From: an uncultured Bacteroidales bacterium
Lineage (GTDB): Bacteria > Bacteroidota > Bacteroidia > Bacteroidales > Bacteroidaceae
Direction: 5' to 3'
Length of the DNA: 38,034 nucleotides
NCBI GenBank assembly: GCA_902802265.1
Contig: CADCLN010000029.1
Location: 1 to 38,034 of the forward strand
This document shows, piece by piece, positions 1 to 15,500 of the stretch; the stretch's first letter is position 1, and each line of letters starts with the position of its first letter. A program made the position numbers and the translations under genes. Under the pieces are notes generated by a model that was not told where the DNA came from, searched no databases, and saw only the letters and a program-made list of their open reading frames with translations.

Positions 1-2
1 GT

Positions 3-53
3 TCTACAACGCGGTTTTGGCATCTTGCCGAGGCTAACTGGCTGAAAATCTAA
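3..53 (+). CDS. Possible 3' end of a gene cut by the window edge
   Basis: A frame open from the window edge reads 16 codons ending in WHLAEANWLKI and a TAA stop. A 9-base-arm inverted repeat follows it directly, as expected behind a gene end. The piece is too short to assign, and the open frame could be chance. Confidence 0.25.
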   Translation, partial: STTRFWHLAEANWLKI

Positions 54-56
54 TGC

Positions 57-75
57 AACTTTTTTGAAAAAAGTT
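57..75. terminator. AT-rich perfect inverted repeat, possible terminator
   Basis: AACTTTTTT and AAAAAAGTT form 9-base arms around a single central G. It lies four bases after the stop of the possible partial gene and reads the same on both strands. The stem is weak in GC, so this is a tentative terminator call. Confidence 0.35.
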
Positions 76-408
76 CAAAGCGTCAAAGTTGGGTTAATCT
101 ATATATACAAGGGACTATTAAAAAAGCTCTACAACATTTGCAACAAAGTTAAAGCTGCGAACTACGGACTGAACCACGGATTTCGCAAATTACGCAGATT
201 TTGCAATAACAAATTAACGAATCCTTAACTCGACGAAGTCAAATGGACGAATACTGGGGACAACGGATTGGTTTTCTTGATGCCACCTCTGGCAGAGGGA
301 AATCCGTTTAATCCATTCAATCCGTTGTTTTTTAAGAAAAATACACAAACCCGTTGTACAATCCGCTGCCACGAATGTTGCAAATGTTGCAGGCATTTTT
401 TTGGGGGG
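76..408. repeat. Non-coding spacer with degenerate intergenic repeats
   Basis: No gene is supported here. At 171-205 there is a degenerate copy of the 'ccacagattacacagatttt' motif that recurs near 1989 and 37350-37410. An 11-base perfect inverted repeat (ACAACGGATTG at 260-270, CAATCCGTTGT at 318-328) sits in a 70-base stretch of related AATCC/GGATT words, a REP-like hairpin. Short open frames here overlap these repeats and show no protein-like features. Confidence 0.4.
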
Positions 409-1908
409 TCATTTGTTCAGTTTCCAGCTGAAGCCATCCTTTGTGTCCTTTACCTCAAAGCCAAGGGCTGCGAGGTTGTCACGAATGTGGTCGCTGGTGG
501 CCCAGTCTTTGTTTTGCTTGGCTTTCATGCGCTGTTCAAGAAGCATATCCACAACTTTTCCGAAGGCTTCTTCACGGGCGGCGTTGGATCCGCCTGTGGC
601 TTTGGCTGCACGCAGTCCAAGCAGATCGAATGTCCACAGCGAGAAGGTGTGACGGAGTTCCTCCAATGTCTCGGCACTGATGGTTTCTTTCTTGTCGGCA
701 AGGCTGTTGATGATGCGGCTCGCCTCGAACAGGTTGCTGATGACGATGGGGGTGTTGAAATCGTCGCACATGGCATCGTAGCATTTCTGCTGAAGTTCCT
801 TGATGGCGGTCATCCCGATGGTGGGGTGTTCGTCGTGGGAAGACGTCAGCTGCCCTAACGTCTGCCATGCATCCATCAGTCTTTCCAACCCCTTTTCGGC
901 TGCTTGAAGGGCTTCGTTGGAGAAGTCAATTGTGGAGCGATAGTGGGCTTGCAGGATGAAGAAACGTATGGTCATGGGGCTGTAGGCCTGCGTGAGCTGG
1001 GAGTGGTCGCCGCTGAAGAATTGGGGCAGGGTGATGAAGTTGCCGAGCGATTTGCCCATCTTCTGTCCGTTGATGGTAATCATGTTGTTGTGTATCCAGT
1101 ATTTCACCATCTGGTCGCCCTGGCTTGCTACGGCCTGTGCGATTTCACATTCGTGGTGGGGGAAGATGAGGTCCATGCCGCCGCCGTGGATGTCAAAGTG
1201 GCTGCCCAAGTATTTTCGGCCCATCGCTGTACATTCACAGTGCCAGCCAGGGAAGCCGTCGCTCCAGGGGCTGGGCCAGCGCATGATGTGTTCGGGCTGG
1301 GCGGCTTTCCACAGGGCGAAGTCTGCCTGGTTCTTTTTCTCGCCTACGCCTGCCAGTTCACGGCTGGCGTCTTTGGTATTCTCCAGAGATCGGCCCGAGA
1401 GAATGCCGTAGTGGTATTTCTTATCGTAGGCTTCGACGTCGAAGTAGATGGACCCGTTGCTTTCATAGGCGAAGCCGCCAGCAAGGATTTCCTTGACAAG
1501 CTGAATCTGCTCGATGATGTGTCCTGTGGCGTGGGGTTCGATGCTGGGTGGCAGACAGCCGAGGGCTGTCATGGCGTCGTGGAAGCGGTTGGTGTAATAT
1601 TGTGCCACCTCCATGGGTTCCAGTTCTTCCAGCCGTGCTTTCTTGGCAATCTTGTCTTCGCCTTCGTCAGCATCGTGTTCCAGATGTCCCACGTCGGTGA
1701 TGTTGCGCACGTAGCGCACTTTGTAGCCCATATGCTTCAGGAAGCGGAAAACGATGTCAAAGGTGATGGCTGGGCGTGCGTGGCCGAGGTGTGCATCGCC
1801 ATATACGGTGGGGCCGCAGACGTACATTCCTACGTGGGGTGCGTGGAGCGGCTTGAATACTTCTTTCTGTCGTGTCAGTGTGTTGTAAACATAAAGTGCT
1901 TGTTCCAT
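409..1908 (-). CDS. cysS: Cysteinyl-tRNA synthetase
   Basis: This class I aminoacyl-tRNA synthetase charges tRNA-Cys with cysteine in the cytoplasm. The start chosen gives 499 residues beginning [10 protein letters not shown]; a longer frame exists upstream, but those extra codons cover a promoter-like box and tandem repeats. Visible signatures are the HIGH motif as HLGH (residues 40-43), the KMSKS loop as KMGKS (283-287), and the zinc ligands C31, C226, H251 and E255 (in HHECE). The length is normal for the family. It is a single gene on the minus strand; the spacer to the GH2 gene upstream is about 290 bases and repeat-rich, so separate transcription is likely. Identification is secure. Confidence 0.97.
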   Translation of the reverse strand: MEQALYVYNTLTRQKEVFKPLHAPHVGMYVCGPTVYGDAHLGHARPAITFDIVFRFLKHMGYKVRYVRNITDVGHLEHDADEGEDKIAKKARLEELEPMEVAQYYTNRFHDAMTALGCLPPSIEPHATGHIIEQIQLVKEILAGGFAYESNGSIYFDVEAYDKKYHYGILSGRSLENTKDASRELAGVGEKKNQADFALWKAAQPEHIMRWPSPWSDGFPGWHCECTAMGRKYLGSHFDIHGGGMDLIFPHHECEIAQAVASQGDQMVKYWIHNNMITINGQKMGKSLGNFITLPQFFSGDHSQLTQAYSPMTIRFFILQAHYRSTIDFSNEALQAAEKGLERLMDAWQTLGQLTSSHDEHPTIGMTAIKELQQKCYDAMCDDFNTPIVISNLFEASRIINSLADKKETISAETLEELRHTFSLWTFDLLGLRAAKATGGSNAAREEAFGKVVDMLLEQRMKAKQNKDWATSDHIRDNLAALGFEVKDTKDGFSWKLNK

Positions 1909-1938
1909 GTTTTTTGCAGTTTTACGGTTTTGAGACGG

Positions 1939-1946
1939 CAAAGGTA
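1939..1946 (-). promoter_or_regulatory. Candidate -7 box for cysS
   Basis: The minus strand reads TACCTTTG, matching the Bacteroidetes -7 consensus TAnnTTTG, about 30 bases before the cysS start. No clean TTTG -33 box is seen at the expected distance, because that position is occupied by the 7-base tandem repeats. Confidence 0.5.
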
Positions 1947-1953
1947 AGAATAA

Positions 1954-1981
1954 TTTACCATTTACCATTTACCATTTACCA
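1954..1981. repeat. Four tandem copies of a 7-base repeat (TTTACCA)
   Basis: Four exact TTTACCA units are followed by a run of seven T. They occupy the region where the cysS -33 element would lie, so a change in copy number would move upstream promoter sequence relative to the -7 box. Confidence 0.8.
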
Positions 1982-1988
1982 TTTTTTT

Positions 1989-2130
1989 CACCACAGATTA
2001 CAGATTTCATGGATTTTCAATCCAAAAACGATTTGAACGATTCAACCGCAGTCGCGGATTTAAAAAAAACAAAGAAAAAACAAGAAAAAACAATTTGTTT
2101 ACTTGCATTATAATGGGTTATCTTTTGTTT
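1989..2130. repeat. Intergenic repeat block, copy 1 of the 'AACCGCAGTCGCGG' element
   Basis: A 'caccacagattacagatttc' motif at 1989-2008 is followed by an element from about 2041 that starts TTCAACCGCAGTCGCGG, runs through A-rich AAACAAAGAAAAA text and ends in TTATAATG...TTTTGTT. Two close relatives lie at 37191-37292 and 37544-37649. No gene is visible between cysS and the GH2 stop. Confidence 0.65.
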
Positions 2131-2196
2131 TGGGGGAACCGCCGCAGGCGTAAAACAGCGTGGTAAGGAATGTTTGTTGTTTTTATGAAAAAAACG

Positions 2197-7697
<5,501 letters not shown>

Positions 7698-7706
7698 CTT
7701 GCAATC

Positions 7707-8273
7707 TTATTTTTGCATCTTTGTTCCGAGTGGTTCAGAGAGGCTAAACTCACACCCGCAATACTGCTGATTATAAAAACCATTCTCCTTCAACAATTCA
7801 TTGCGGCGTTGCTGAAGACCTCCTTTTCGCCAATTGCGGCCATTAAAACAAATGCCGCCGCCCACTTGTTCCACAGCCCACAGACCCGCAGCATTGATTT
7901 GCTCCAGCGACTTCCAGCGACTGCTTGCCAACGTCGTCGTAAACTCATCAAAACCCAACTCCCTGCACTTCTCCGCAGCACGCAACAACCGATACTTGAA
8001 GCACATCAGACAGCGGCTGCCTCGCTCTGGCTCATTCTCCAGACCACGCACCCACTCCAACCAAGCCTTATGGTCATAGTCTTCATCCATGATGTCCAGC
8101 CCCAACTTCACAGCATACATTGTACATTCATTCTTTCGAATCAGATATTCCTCTTCAGGATAAATGTTCGGATTACAGTAAAACAACGTAGGGCGCACAC
8201 CATTTGCCAACATCCATTCGATGATGGCACTGGAACAAGGTGCACAGCAACAATGCAACAAAACCTGCTTCAT
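7707..8273 (-). CDS. queH: Epoxyqueuosine reductase QueH
   Basis: This 188-residue protein belongs to the QueH family (formerly DUF208), which performs the last step of queuosine synthesis in tRNA, reducing epoxyqueuosine to queuosine. The cysteine pattern of the iron-sulfur/adjacent metal site is intact: HCCCAPCS (C8, C9, C10, C13), CLMC, and YCGC near the C-terminus. The ATG at 8273 overlaps the ispG stop as ATGA; a TTG three codons upstream is possible but less likely. QueH replaces QueG in many anaerobes and Bacteroidetes. Placement between ispG and GH78 looks like operon packing and not a functional link. Confidence 0.93.
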   Translation of the reverse strand: MKQVLLHCCCAPCSSAIIEWMLANGVRPTLFYCNPNIYPEEEYLIRKNECTMYAVKLGLDIMDEDYDHKAWLEWVRGLENEPERGSRCLMCFKYRLLRAAEKCRELGFDEFTTTLASSRWKSLEQINAAGLWAVEQVGGGICFNGRNWRKGGLQQRRNELLKENGFYNQQYCGCEFSLSEPLGTKMQK

Positions 8274-9679
8274 GGTTGGCAATCCGTCAAATCATCGTCA
8301 ATAAACGCAATCAGCCTTTCCACGGCATGGGCTTCGGGGATGTTTTTTTCTATACACCGCTTGCCTTTGTAAAGGCTGATTTTGCCCACACCTGCACCCA
8401 CATAGCCATAGTCGGCATCTGCCATTTCACCAGGGCCGTTGACAATGCACCCCATGATGCCAATTTTCAACGTAGAGAAACGGGAATCGGTAGCAGACTT
8501 CTCCTTTATCGCCCTCTTGATGCGGGCAATGGTTTCTTCCAGATTATATAAGGTACGACCACAACCTGGACAGGAAATATACTCAGTCTTGGTAAACTTG
8601 ATGCGAGCAGCTTGCAAGATGGCATCAGCAAGATCTGCCAGCTGTTCAGAGTCGAATCCATCGGAAAGAAGCGTCAGTTTATGCGCCAAGCCATCGATAA
8701 AGATAGCACCGGCCGTCATGGCAGCTTTCAATTGCAAATCTTCCAAACTATCGGCTTGCAGACGGAGTGTAACCGTGTCGCCCTGGATATGGGCTGTAGC
8801 TTCTGCTCTCAAAGCGGCACATTCGGGGATGAGTTCCACGAGCCGACGCGCCACAGGTATTTCGTGTTCAGGAGCTTCAGAGAGGCTGACACGGATCGTG
8901 TCGCCGATACCTTCGCAGAGCAAAGCGCCGATACCCACAGCACTCTTGATGCGTCCGTCTTCGCCATCGCCAGCTTCAGTAACTCCCAGATGAAGCGGAA
9001 ATGCCATGCCTTCAGCATCCATCTGACGAACCAACAAACGGACTGTTCGAACCATTACCACACAGTTACTGGCTTTTATGCTGATGACAACGTCCGTAAA
9101 ATGTTCACGCACGCAGATACGCAAAAACTCCATGCAAGATTCTACCATGCCTTCGGGCGTATCGCCATAGCGCGACATGATACGGTCGCTGAGCGAACCA
9201 TGGTTCACACCAATACGAATAGCGGTGTGGTGCTTTTTGCATATATTCAAGAAAGGAACAAAACGCTCGTCTATTTTCTTGATTTCATCGGCATACTCCT
9301 GGTCCGTATATTCCAATTTCTTGAAAGTGCGGGCAGGGTCAACATAGTTGCCTGGATTGATGCGCACCTTCTCACAAATCGTAGCAGCCGTATCAGCAAC
9401 AGAAGCATTAAAATGCACGTCGGCCACCAAAGGAGCCTGATAGCCAGCCTGTCGCAACTGCTCCTTAATACATTTCATATTGGCTGCTTCCCGCTGTCCC
9501 TGTGTGGTGAAACGAACCAGTTCACCACCTGCAGCGATGATGCGTTGGGCTTGCGCCACACTGCCAGTAGTATCCATCGTGGAGGTGTTGGCCATAGACT
9601 GGATGCGGATGGGATTATCCCCACCCAACAGCAAGTTACCCACTCGTACTTCTGTTGATTTCCTTCTTTTATAACTCAT
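8270..9679 (-). CDS. ispG: 4-hydroxy-3-methylbut-2-enyl-diphosphate synthase (GcpE/IspG)
   Basis: This enzyme reduces MEcPP to HMBPP in the non-mevalonate isoprenoid pathway. The N-terminal TIM barrel carries the family text (IQSMANTSTMDT, VADVHF, RINPGN, IRIGVNHGS). The three [4Fe-4S] ligands are C370 and C373 in SCPGCGRT and C411 in GCIVNGPGE. At 469 residues it is longer than the roughly 370-residue two-domain form, yet, from memory of the family, shorter than the roughly 600-residue form with the inserted A* domain common in Bacteroidetes and plants. About 90 residues lie between the barrel and the cluster domain. It starts 27 bases after purE and overlaps queH by four bases. Confidence 0.95.
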   Translation of the reverse strand: MSYKRRKSTEVRVGNLLLGGDNPIRIQSMANTSTMDTTGSVAQAQRIIAAGGELVRFTTQGQREAANMKCIKEQLRQAGYQAPLVADVHFNASVADTAATICEKVRINPGNYVDPARTFKKLEYTDQEYADEIKKIDERFVPFLNICKKHHTAIRIGVNHGSLSDRIMSRYGDTPEGMVESCMEFLRICVREHFTDVVISIKASNCVVMVRTVRLLVRQMDAEGMAFPLHLGVTEAGDGEDGRIKSAVGIGALLCEGIGDTIRVSLSEAPEHEIPVARRLVELIPECAALRAEATAHIQGDTVTLRLQADSLEDLQLKAAMTAGAIFIDGLAHKLTLLSDGFDSEQLADLADAILQAARIKFTKTEYISCPGCGRTLYNLEETIARIKRAIKEKSATDSRFSTLKIGIMGCIVNGPGEMADADYGYVGAGVGKISLYKGKRCIEKNIPEAHAVERLIAFIDDDLTDCQP

Positions 9680-9706
9680 GATGACTAACTTTTAATAATT
9701 AAACCT

Positions 9707-10213
9707 TCAGCACTTAAATTTGAACACCACCTCCTTAAGTTCCTCATTGGCTTTCTCTACCTTTCCCCTGAGACCCTGTTTGTAGGCAGCGAACCTATCT
9801 GCCAAAGCGTCATCGGAGAGGGCAAGCATCTGCACAGCAAGGATGGCAGCATTCAGGGCGCCATTGATAGCAACGGTGGCAACGGGAATGCCTGGAGGCA
9901 TTTGGAGCATGGAAAAGACCGCATCGATACCGTCGAGAACACTTCCCTTGACAGGTACACCGATGACGGGCAGGGTTGTGCTGGCAGCAATGACACCTGG
10001 CAGCGCGGCAGCCATGCCTGCTCCGGCAATGATCACCTTGATGCCTCGCGCCCTTGCACCCTTGGCAAAAGCTTCGACTGCATCAGGTGTACGGTGGGCA
10101 GAAAGTGCGTTGATCTCGAAAGGAATCCCCATTTCATCGAGAAAAATTGCTGCTTTCTCCATGACTGGCAGGTCGCTGGTGCTCCCCATGATGATTGAAA
10201 CGATTGGTTGCAT
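9707..10213 (-). CDS. purE: N5-carboxyaminoimidazole ribonucleotide mutase PurE
   Basis: PurE class I interconverts N5-CAIR and CAIR in purine synthesis in the cytosol. The 168-residue length is normal. Key elements are GSTSD (10-14), which holds the phosphate and ribose, SAHRTP (38-43) with the catalytic H40, and AGAGMAAALPGV, the loop closing the active site. It follows the PAP2-like gene by 39 bases and precedes ispG by 27 bases on the same strand, so co-transcription is likely. Identification is secure. Confidence 0.95.
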   Translation of the reverse strand: MQPIVSIIMGSTSDLPVMEKAAIFLDEMGIPFEINALSAHRTPDAVEAFAKGARARGIKVIIAGAGMAAALPGVIAASTTLPVIGVPVKGSVLDGIDAVFSMLQMPPGIPVATVAINGALNAAILAVQMLALSDDALADRFAAYKQGLRGKVEKANEELKEVVFKFKC

Positions 10214-10252
10214 AATTTTATGGTTTTACGGTTTTGCGAAAATGAGACTCAC

Positions 10253-10876
10253 TCAAAATGTAAAAAAAAGAATCGATATGAAGGCACAAAAGAAACCGAT
10301 GGCAAACCCCACAAGCACTTGGCTGAGGGTATGCTGACGCAGGATGATGCGGCTGGTGCCAAGAGCGCCACTGAGCAAAACAAGTCCACATACGGGCCAA
10401 AGAGGATTGTAGAAAAACAGCAAGCTGAAAGCGACGAGTGCTCCGACTAGTCCACCCATCCCGACCATGTGTGTGCTGACCTTCCACCACGCATTAAGTA
10501 CCACACAGATAACCTGAGAAATAAAGGCTGCCATGACGATGCCACGGATGAACATGGCAACATTCATCTTCGACATCAACACCAGACACACGGTATAGCT
10601 GATGATGGTGAGCAAATAAGGCATGTGGCGATGCTCACGATGGGACAGTTGCCAGTGAGACCAACGCATCAGCATACGGAACACGTTGATTCCAAGCCGT
10701 GGAATGAACACCGTAAAGAGGTACACCATACAGATAATGAACAATTTGTACTTAAGGGGCAGCAACTGCAGGTAGCTAAAGAAGAACAGTCCTATCAAAA
10801 TCCAAATAGGAGCATAGAAGGGCGAAAACACAGCCGAAAGCGTGCGGGCTATCTGCATCAAACGTTTATCATTCAT
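10253..10876 (-). CDS. PAP2-superfamily-like integral membrane protein
   Basis: This 207-residue protein has about six hydrophobic helices. It keeps relics of the acid phosphatase motifs: a basic HREHRHMP segment, KVSTHMVG where the family usually has PSGH, and SRIILRQHTLSQ matching SR(x)5H. This suggests a membrane phosphatase for undecaprenyl pyrophosphate or another lipid phosphate, with the active site facing the periplasm. The altered second motif makes activity less certain. Its start overlaps the rpoN stop as ATGA, so it is translationally coupled to the sigma factor gene. Confidence 0.75.
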   Translation of the reverse strand: MNDKRLMQIARTLSAVFSPFYAPIWILIGLFFFSYLQLLPLKYKLFIICMVYLFTVFIPRLGINVFRMLMRWSHWQLSHREHRHMPYLLTIISYTVCLVLMSKMNVAMFIRGIVMAAFISQVICVVLNAWWKVSTHMVGMGGLVGALVAFSLLFFYNPLWPVCGLVLLSGALGTSRIILRQHTLSQVLVGFAIGFFCAFISILFFTF

Positions 10877-12384
10877 ATACTAAGACGGTGTTGCATGGGA
10901 GGAATGCCTATTTCATCACGGTATTTTGCTACTGTGCGGCGTTTTATGTTAATACCCATTTTTGCAAGAAGCGACGAAAGCTGCTGGTCACTCAATGGGT
11001 GAGCCTTGTCTTCAGCGGCCACCAATCGGCTGATGGCATCATGGGCTTTGGCGGCATCCACCGACTCACCTTTAGCATTCGAGCGGGGATGCTTAAAGAA
11101 ATAGCTCAAGGGGTACATCCTGCCATCAAGCAGACAATATTTGCTGTTGCGCACCCGCGAAACAGTAGAGATATCATAACCCGCCTGTTTAGCCACATCT
11201 TTAAGAATGAGTGGCTTCAAATCATTAGGGTCTTGACTGAGAAAGAACGGCCGCTGCATCAGGACAATCGCATTCATGGTGCGCAGCAGGGTTTCCTGCC
11301 GTTGGCGGATGGCCTCAATGAAAAGACGTGCAGCATCCACTTTCGGGCGAGTATAAGCTACAAACTCCTGTTCGTCACGAGTCAGTTTGCGCTGAGTCGT
11401 TTCGTAGGTCTTCAATTGCTTCACGTATTCTCGGCTGACACGAAGTTTCGGCAAGTCTCCCCTATTCAACTGCACGTTGATTTCGCCATTCAAGTCGGTT
11501 TCAACGATAAAATCGGGGATGGCTGTCTGCACCCTGTCTTTGGCAGATTCAGTGAGCGAGAGTCCTGGATGAAGGTTGAGTTTCTTCAGTTCATCGAAAA
11601 TCAAGCGAAGACGTGCCGTAGAGACATTCAACACTGTTTTCAATTTCTCTACATTATTATTAACAAAGAGGTCGTAGTGGTCTGCTATCATGCGGCGACC
11701 ATCTTCCAGCAGAAAATATTTGTCACCCAGCAAGTGATCCTTGTCATTCATCTTCCGGTCAATTTGCAGGAGCAGACATTCCCGTGTATCACGAGCTCCG
11801 ATGCCAGGTGGGTCAAATTGCTGCAGAATGCCAAGTGCCTGCTCCAACTCCATTTCATCGGTTTCAATGTTATGGTGGAACATCATTTCATCGGCAATTC
11901 GGGGGAGCGGTGTGTCAAGATAACCATTGTCGTTGAGCGAACCGATAAGGTACTCCACCAGTTCCCGCTGATGGTCGGTCAGGTCGAAATCCACTAGCTG
12001 GTTCATCAGATCATCTACAAAAGTGACCGTTTCGCCGAGGGGGCGTTCTTGCCTGTCGTTATCAAAGCGCTGCTGAAAGGCTGGCAGGTCATCATTGTCC
12101 AGATATTCCTCCATAAAAGCCATCCGTTCCTCCATTTCATCGACACTCCCATCGCCTACTTCATCGGCACTATCGGCAACAGGTTCATCATTTCCGTCGA
12201 AAGTGTCCGCCTCGCCACAATCGCCTGTTTCCAAGGCAAAATTCACGATGGATTCGTCTTTCACCCTTTGCTCCAGCTCCAGCACAGAAAGCTCCAGCAG
12301 CCTCGTAGTCATAAGCTGCAGAGGTGAAAGTCGCTGAAGTTGTGCTTCAGACTGCACTTGATATTGTCCCTGTTGTTGTGGCAT
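10873..12384 (-). CDS. rpoN: RNA polymerase sigma-54 factor RpoN
   Basis: This 503-residue protein is sigma-54, which directs RNA polymerase to -24/-12 promoters that need an enhancer-binding ATPase. Region I at the N-terminus is glutamine-rich with the LSPLQL...LLELSVLELEQRV pattern. An acidic region II follows, then the core-binding and helix-turn-helix parts. The RpoN box, which contacts the -24 element, is visible at the C-terminus as RRTVAKYRDEIGIP. It is the first gene of the minus-strand string ending in GH2, preceded by a consensus promoter. No enhancer-binding protein is encoded in the window. Confidence 0.95.
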   Translation of the reverse strand: MPQQQGQYQVQSEAQLQRLSPLQLMTTRLLELSVLELEQRVKDESIVNFALETGDCGEADTFDGNDEPVADSADEVGDGSVDEMEERMAFMEEYLDNDDLPAFQQRFDNDRQERPLGETVTFVDDLMNQLVDFDLTDHQRELVEYLIGSLNDNGYLDTPLPRIADEMMFHHNIETDEMELEQALGILQQFDPPGIGARDTRECLLLQIDRKMNDKDHLLGDKYFLLEDGRRMIADHYDLFVNNNVEKLKTVLNVSTARLRLIFDELKKLNLHPGLSLTESAKDRVQTAIPDFIVETDLNGEINVQLNRGDLPKLRVSREYVKQLKTYETTQRKLTRDEQEFVAYTRPKVDAARLFIEAIRQRQETLLRTMNAIVLMQRPFFLSQDPNDLKPLILKDVAKQAGYDISTVSRVRNSKYCLLDGRMYPLSYFFKHPRSNAKGESVDAAKAHDAISRLVAAEDKAHPLSDQQLSSLLAKMGINIKRRTVAKYRDEIGIPPMQHRLSI

Positions 12385-12411
12385 GGATACTTTTATTTAC
12401 GATATAATTTG

Positions 12412-12442
12412 CAAAGATAGTCTATCTTCTTGAAACCACAAA
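12412..12442 (-). promoter_or_regulatory. Bacteroidetes sigma-ABfr promoter for the rpoN gene string
   Basis: On the minus strand TTTG (12439-12442) and TATCTTTG (12412-12419) are separated by exactly 19 bases, a full match to TTTG-N19-TAnnTTTG. Transcription should start near 12405, about 20 bases before the rpoN ATG. It is the only strong promoter seen for the genes from rpoN to GH2. Confidence 0.8.
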
Positions 12443-12567
12443 ATTTCAAGCGTAAAAAGCGTCACGACAGCGATTTTAACTATTTTTGGCTACAGTTTTT
12501 CTGGTTCAGAGGCGGGGTTTTTGAAAAAAATGCACTATCTTCGCAGCCAAAAATTATTTTCATCACA

Positions 12568-15500
12568 ATGGAAGACTTCATTCACCTGCACGTCCACACC
12601 CAGTACAGCATCTTGGATGGCCAGGCAAACATCTCGAAACTGGTCGATAAGGCGATTGGCAACGGTATGCGAGGCATGGCGGTTACCGACCACGGCAATA
12701 TGTTCGGCATTAAAGAATTCTTCAACTATGTTTCCAAAGTAAATAAAGGGAAAAGTCCGGAGGAGATGTTCGTGCCCATCTTTGGTTGTGAGGTTTATTG
12801 TGCACGGCGCAGTCTGGAATTGAAGGAAAACAACGGCATCGACAACAGCGGATGGCATCTTATTTTACTGGCAAAGAATGAAGTGGGCTATCACAACCTC
12901 ATAAAGATTGTAAGCAAAGCTTGGGTTGATGGTTATTACCATCGTCCTCGCACTGACCACAAGCAGCTGGAACTCCACCACGAAGGCATCATCGCTTCGT
13001 CGGCTTGTTTAGCAGGCGAGATTCCTTATTACCTGCGCCGAGGCGAAAGTAATAAGGCAGAAGAGAGTGTCCGTTGGTTCAAAAACCTATTTGGTGACGA
13101 CTTCTACATCGAACTGATGCGCCACGAAGTCAAAGACCCCATGCAGCGGGCTAACCGAGAAACATTCCTTGAGCAAAAACGCATTGAACCGCAGCTGATT
13201 GAACTGGCTAGAAAATACAACGTAAAACTGATATGCACCAACGACTCGCATTTCGTCAATGAAGACAATGCTGAGGCACACGACCGTTTGCTTTGCCTCT
13301 CTACGGGGCGTGACCTTGATGACCCCAACCGTATGCTTTACAGCAAACAAGAATGGTTCAAGACGAAGGAAGAGATGAACGAAGTGTTCAGCGACATCCC
13401 CGAAGCACTGGCGAACACGATTGAAATACTCAACAAGGTAGAACCCTACAGCATAGACCATGCCCCCATCATGCCCTTCTTCGAAATCCCCAAGGAGTTC
13501 GGCACCGAAGAAGAATATCGTCAGCGTATCACGGAAAAGGACCTATTCGATGAATTCACACAGGACGAGAAAGGCAATGTGGTCCTGAGTCAAGAAGATG
13601 CCGAGAAGAAAATTAAGAAATTAGGTGGTTACGACAAACTCTACCGCATCAAGTTCGAGGCAGACTACCTGAAAAAACTGACCTACGATGGCGCCAAGAA
13701 ACTCTATGGCGACCCCGTTCCGCCCGACATTCAGGAACAGCTCGATTTTGAACTCCATGTCATGAAGACGATGGGGTTCCCTGGCTACTTCCTCATCGTC
13801 TCAGACTTCATACGTGCTGCTCGTGAAGAACTGGATGTGAGAGTGGGTCCTGGACGTGGTTCGGCAGCAGGCAGTGCTGTGGCATACTGCTTAGGTATCA
13901 CACGTATAGACCCGATCAAGTACGACCTGCTGTTTGAACGTTTCCTCAACCCTGATCGAATCAGTCTCCCCGATATCGATACCGATTTTGACGATGACGG
14001 CCGTAGCAAAGTGCTGCAATGGGTAACCGACAAATACGGTGCTGAAAAGGTAGCACATATCATCACTTACGGCACCATGGCGACGAAGCTCGCCATCAAG
14101 GATGTTGCTCGAGTTCAGAAAGTTCCGCTCAACATCAGCAATGCTTTGTGCAAAGCAATACCCGACAAACTGCCCAACGGCAAGAAGATGAACCTGGCGA
14201 ATGCCATCGAATGTATTCCTGAACTACGTGACGCTGCCACCTCGACCGACCCGTTGCTGCGAGACACCATGCGGTTTGCCCAAATGCTTGAAAATAATGT
14301 TCGCAACACGGGCGTACATGCGTGCGGTACTATTATATGCCGTGACCCCATCGACGCCTGGGTACCCGTTTCAACCGCCGACGACAAAGAAACTGGCGAG
14401 AAAGTCCGCTGCACACAATACGACGGTCATGTCATCGAGGAGACGGGACTCATCAAGATGGATTTCCTGGGACTCAAAACATTAAGCATCCTGAAAGAAG
14501 CCTGTGAAAACGTCAGAGAAAGCCTAGGCGTTGAGGTAGATATAGATCAAATCGACATCTGTGATCCTGCCACCTACCAACTCTACTGCGACGGCAGAAC
14601 CGTCGGCACGTTTCAGTTTGAAAGTCAGGGAATGCAGAAATATCTACGAGAACTTCAACCGCATGTATTCGAAGACCTCATCGCCATGAATGCGCTCTAC
14701 AGACCAGGGCCCATGGACTACATCCCCGATTTCATTGACCGCAAACTGGGTCGCAAACCCATCACATACGACATTCCTTGTATGGAGAAATACCTGAAGG
14801 ACACGTATGGCATTACGGTCTATCAAGAGCAAGTGATGCTGCTGTCAAGACAACTTGCCGACTTCACCCGTGGCGAGAGCGACGCTCTGCGTAAAGCTAT
14901 GGGCAAGAAGAAAAAAGACATCGTTGATGCCATGAAGCCCAAGTTTATCGAGGGTGGAAAAAAGAACGGCCACGATGAAAAAACATTGGATAAAATTTGG
15001 TCGGACTGGGAAAAATTTGCCTCATACGCTTTCAATAAATCTCACGCCACCTGCTATTCGTGGGTCGCCTTCCAAACCGCCTACATGAAGGCTAACTTCC
15101 CTGCGCAATATATGGCTGCCGTGATGAGTCGTTCATTGGCAAACATCACCGATATTCGCAAATTGATGGACGAATGCAAAGCTGTTGGTATCAACACATT
15201 AGGGCCAGATGTCAACGAATCCCGTCTAAAGTTCAGCGTAAACACTAAAGGTGACATCCGATTTGGCATGGGAGGCATCAAAGGTGTGGGTGAAAGTGCC
15301 GTGCTGTCCTTGATTGCAGAAAGAGAAAAAAATGGTCTCTTCACCAGCGTGTACAACTTTTTCGAGCGCAACAACAGCAATGTTTGCAACAAAAAAAGCC
15401 TGGAAGGTCTGATACTTTCAGGAGCTTTCGACTGTTTCAAAGAATTGCCCCGTGAAGCCTACTTTGCTCCGGTCGGAACCAAAGGCGAAAACTACCTGGA

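Noticed and set aside
904-1947. 347-codon plus-strand open frame opposite cysS
   Set aside because: cysS on the other strand has all its catalytic and zinc-binding motifs over the same bases.
12430-12567. 46 extra N-terminal codons for dnaE
   Set aside because: The PHP domain begins right at the ATG at 12568, and the extra codons cross the divergent promoter region shared with rpoN.
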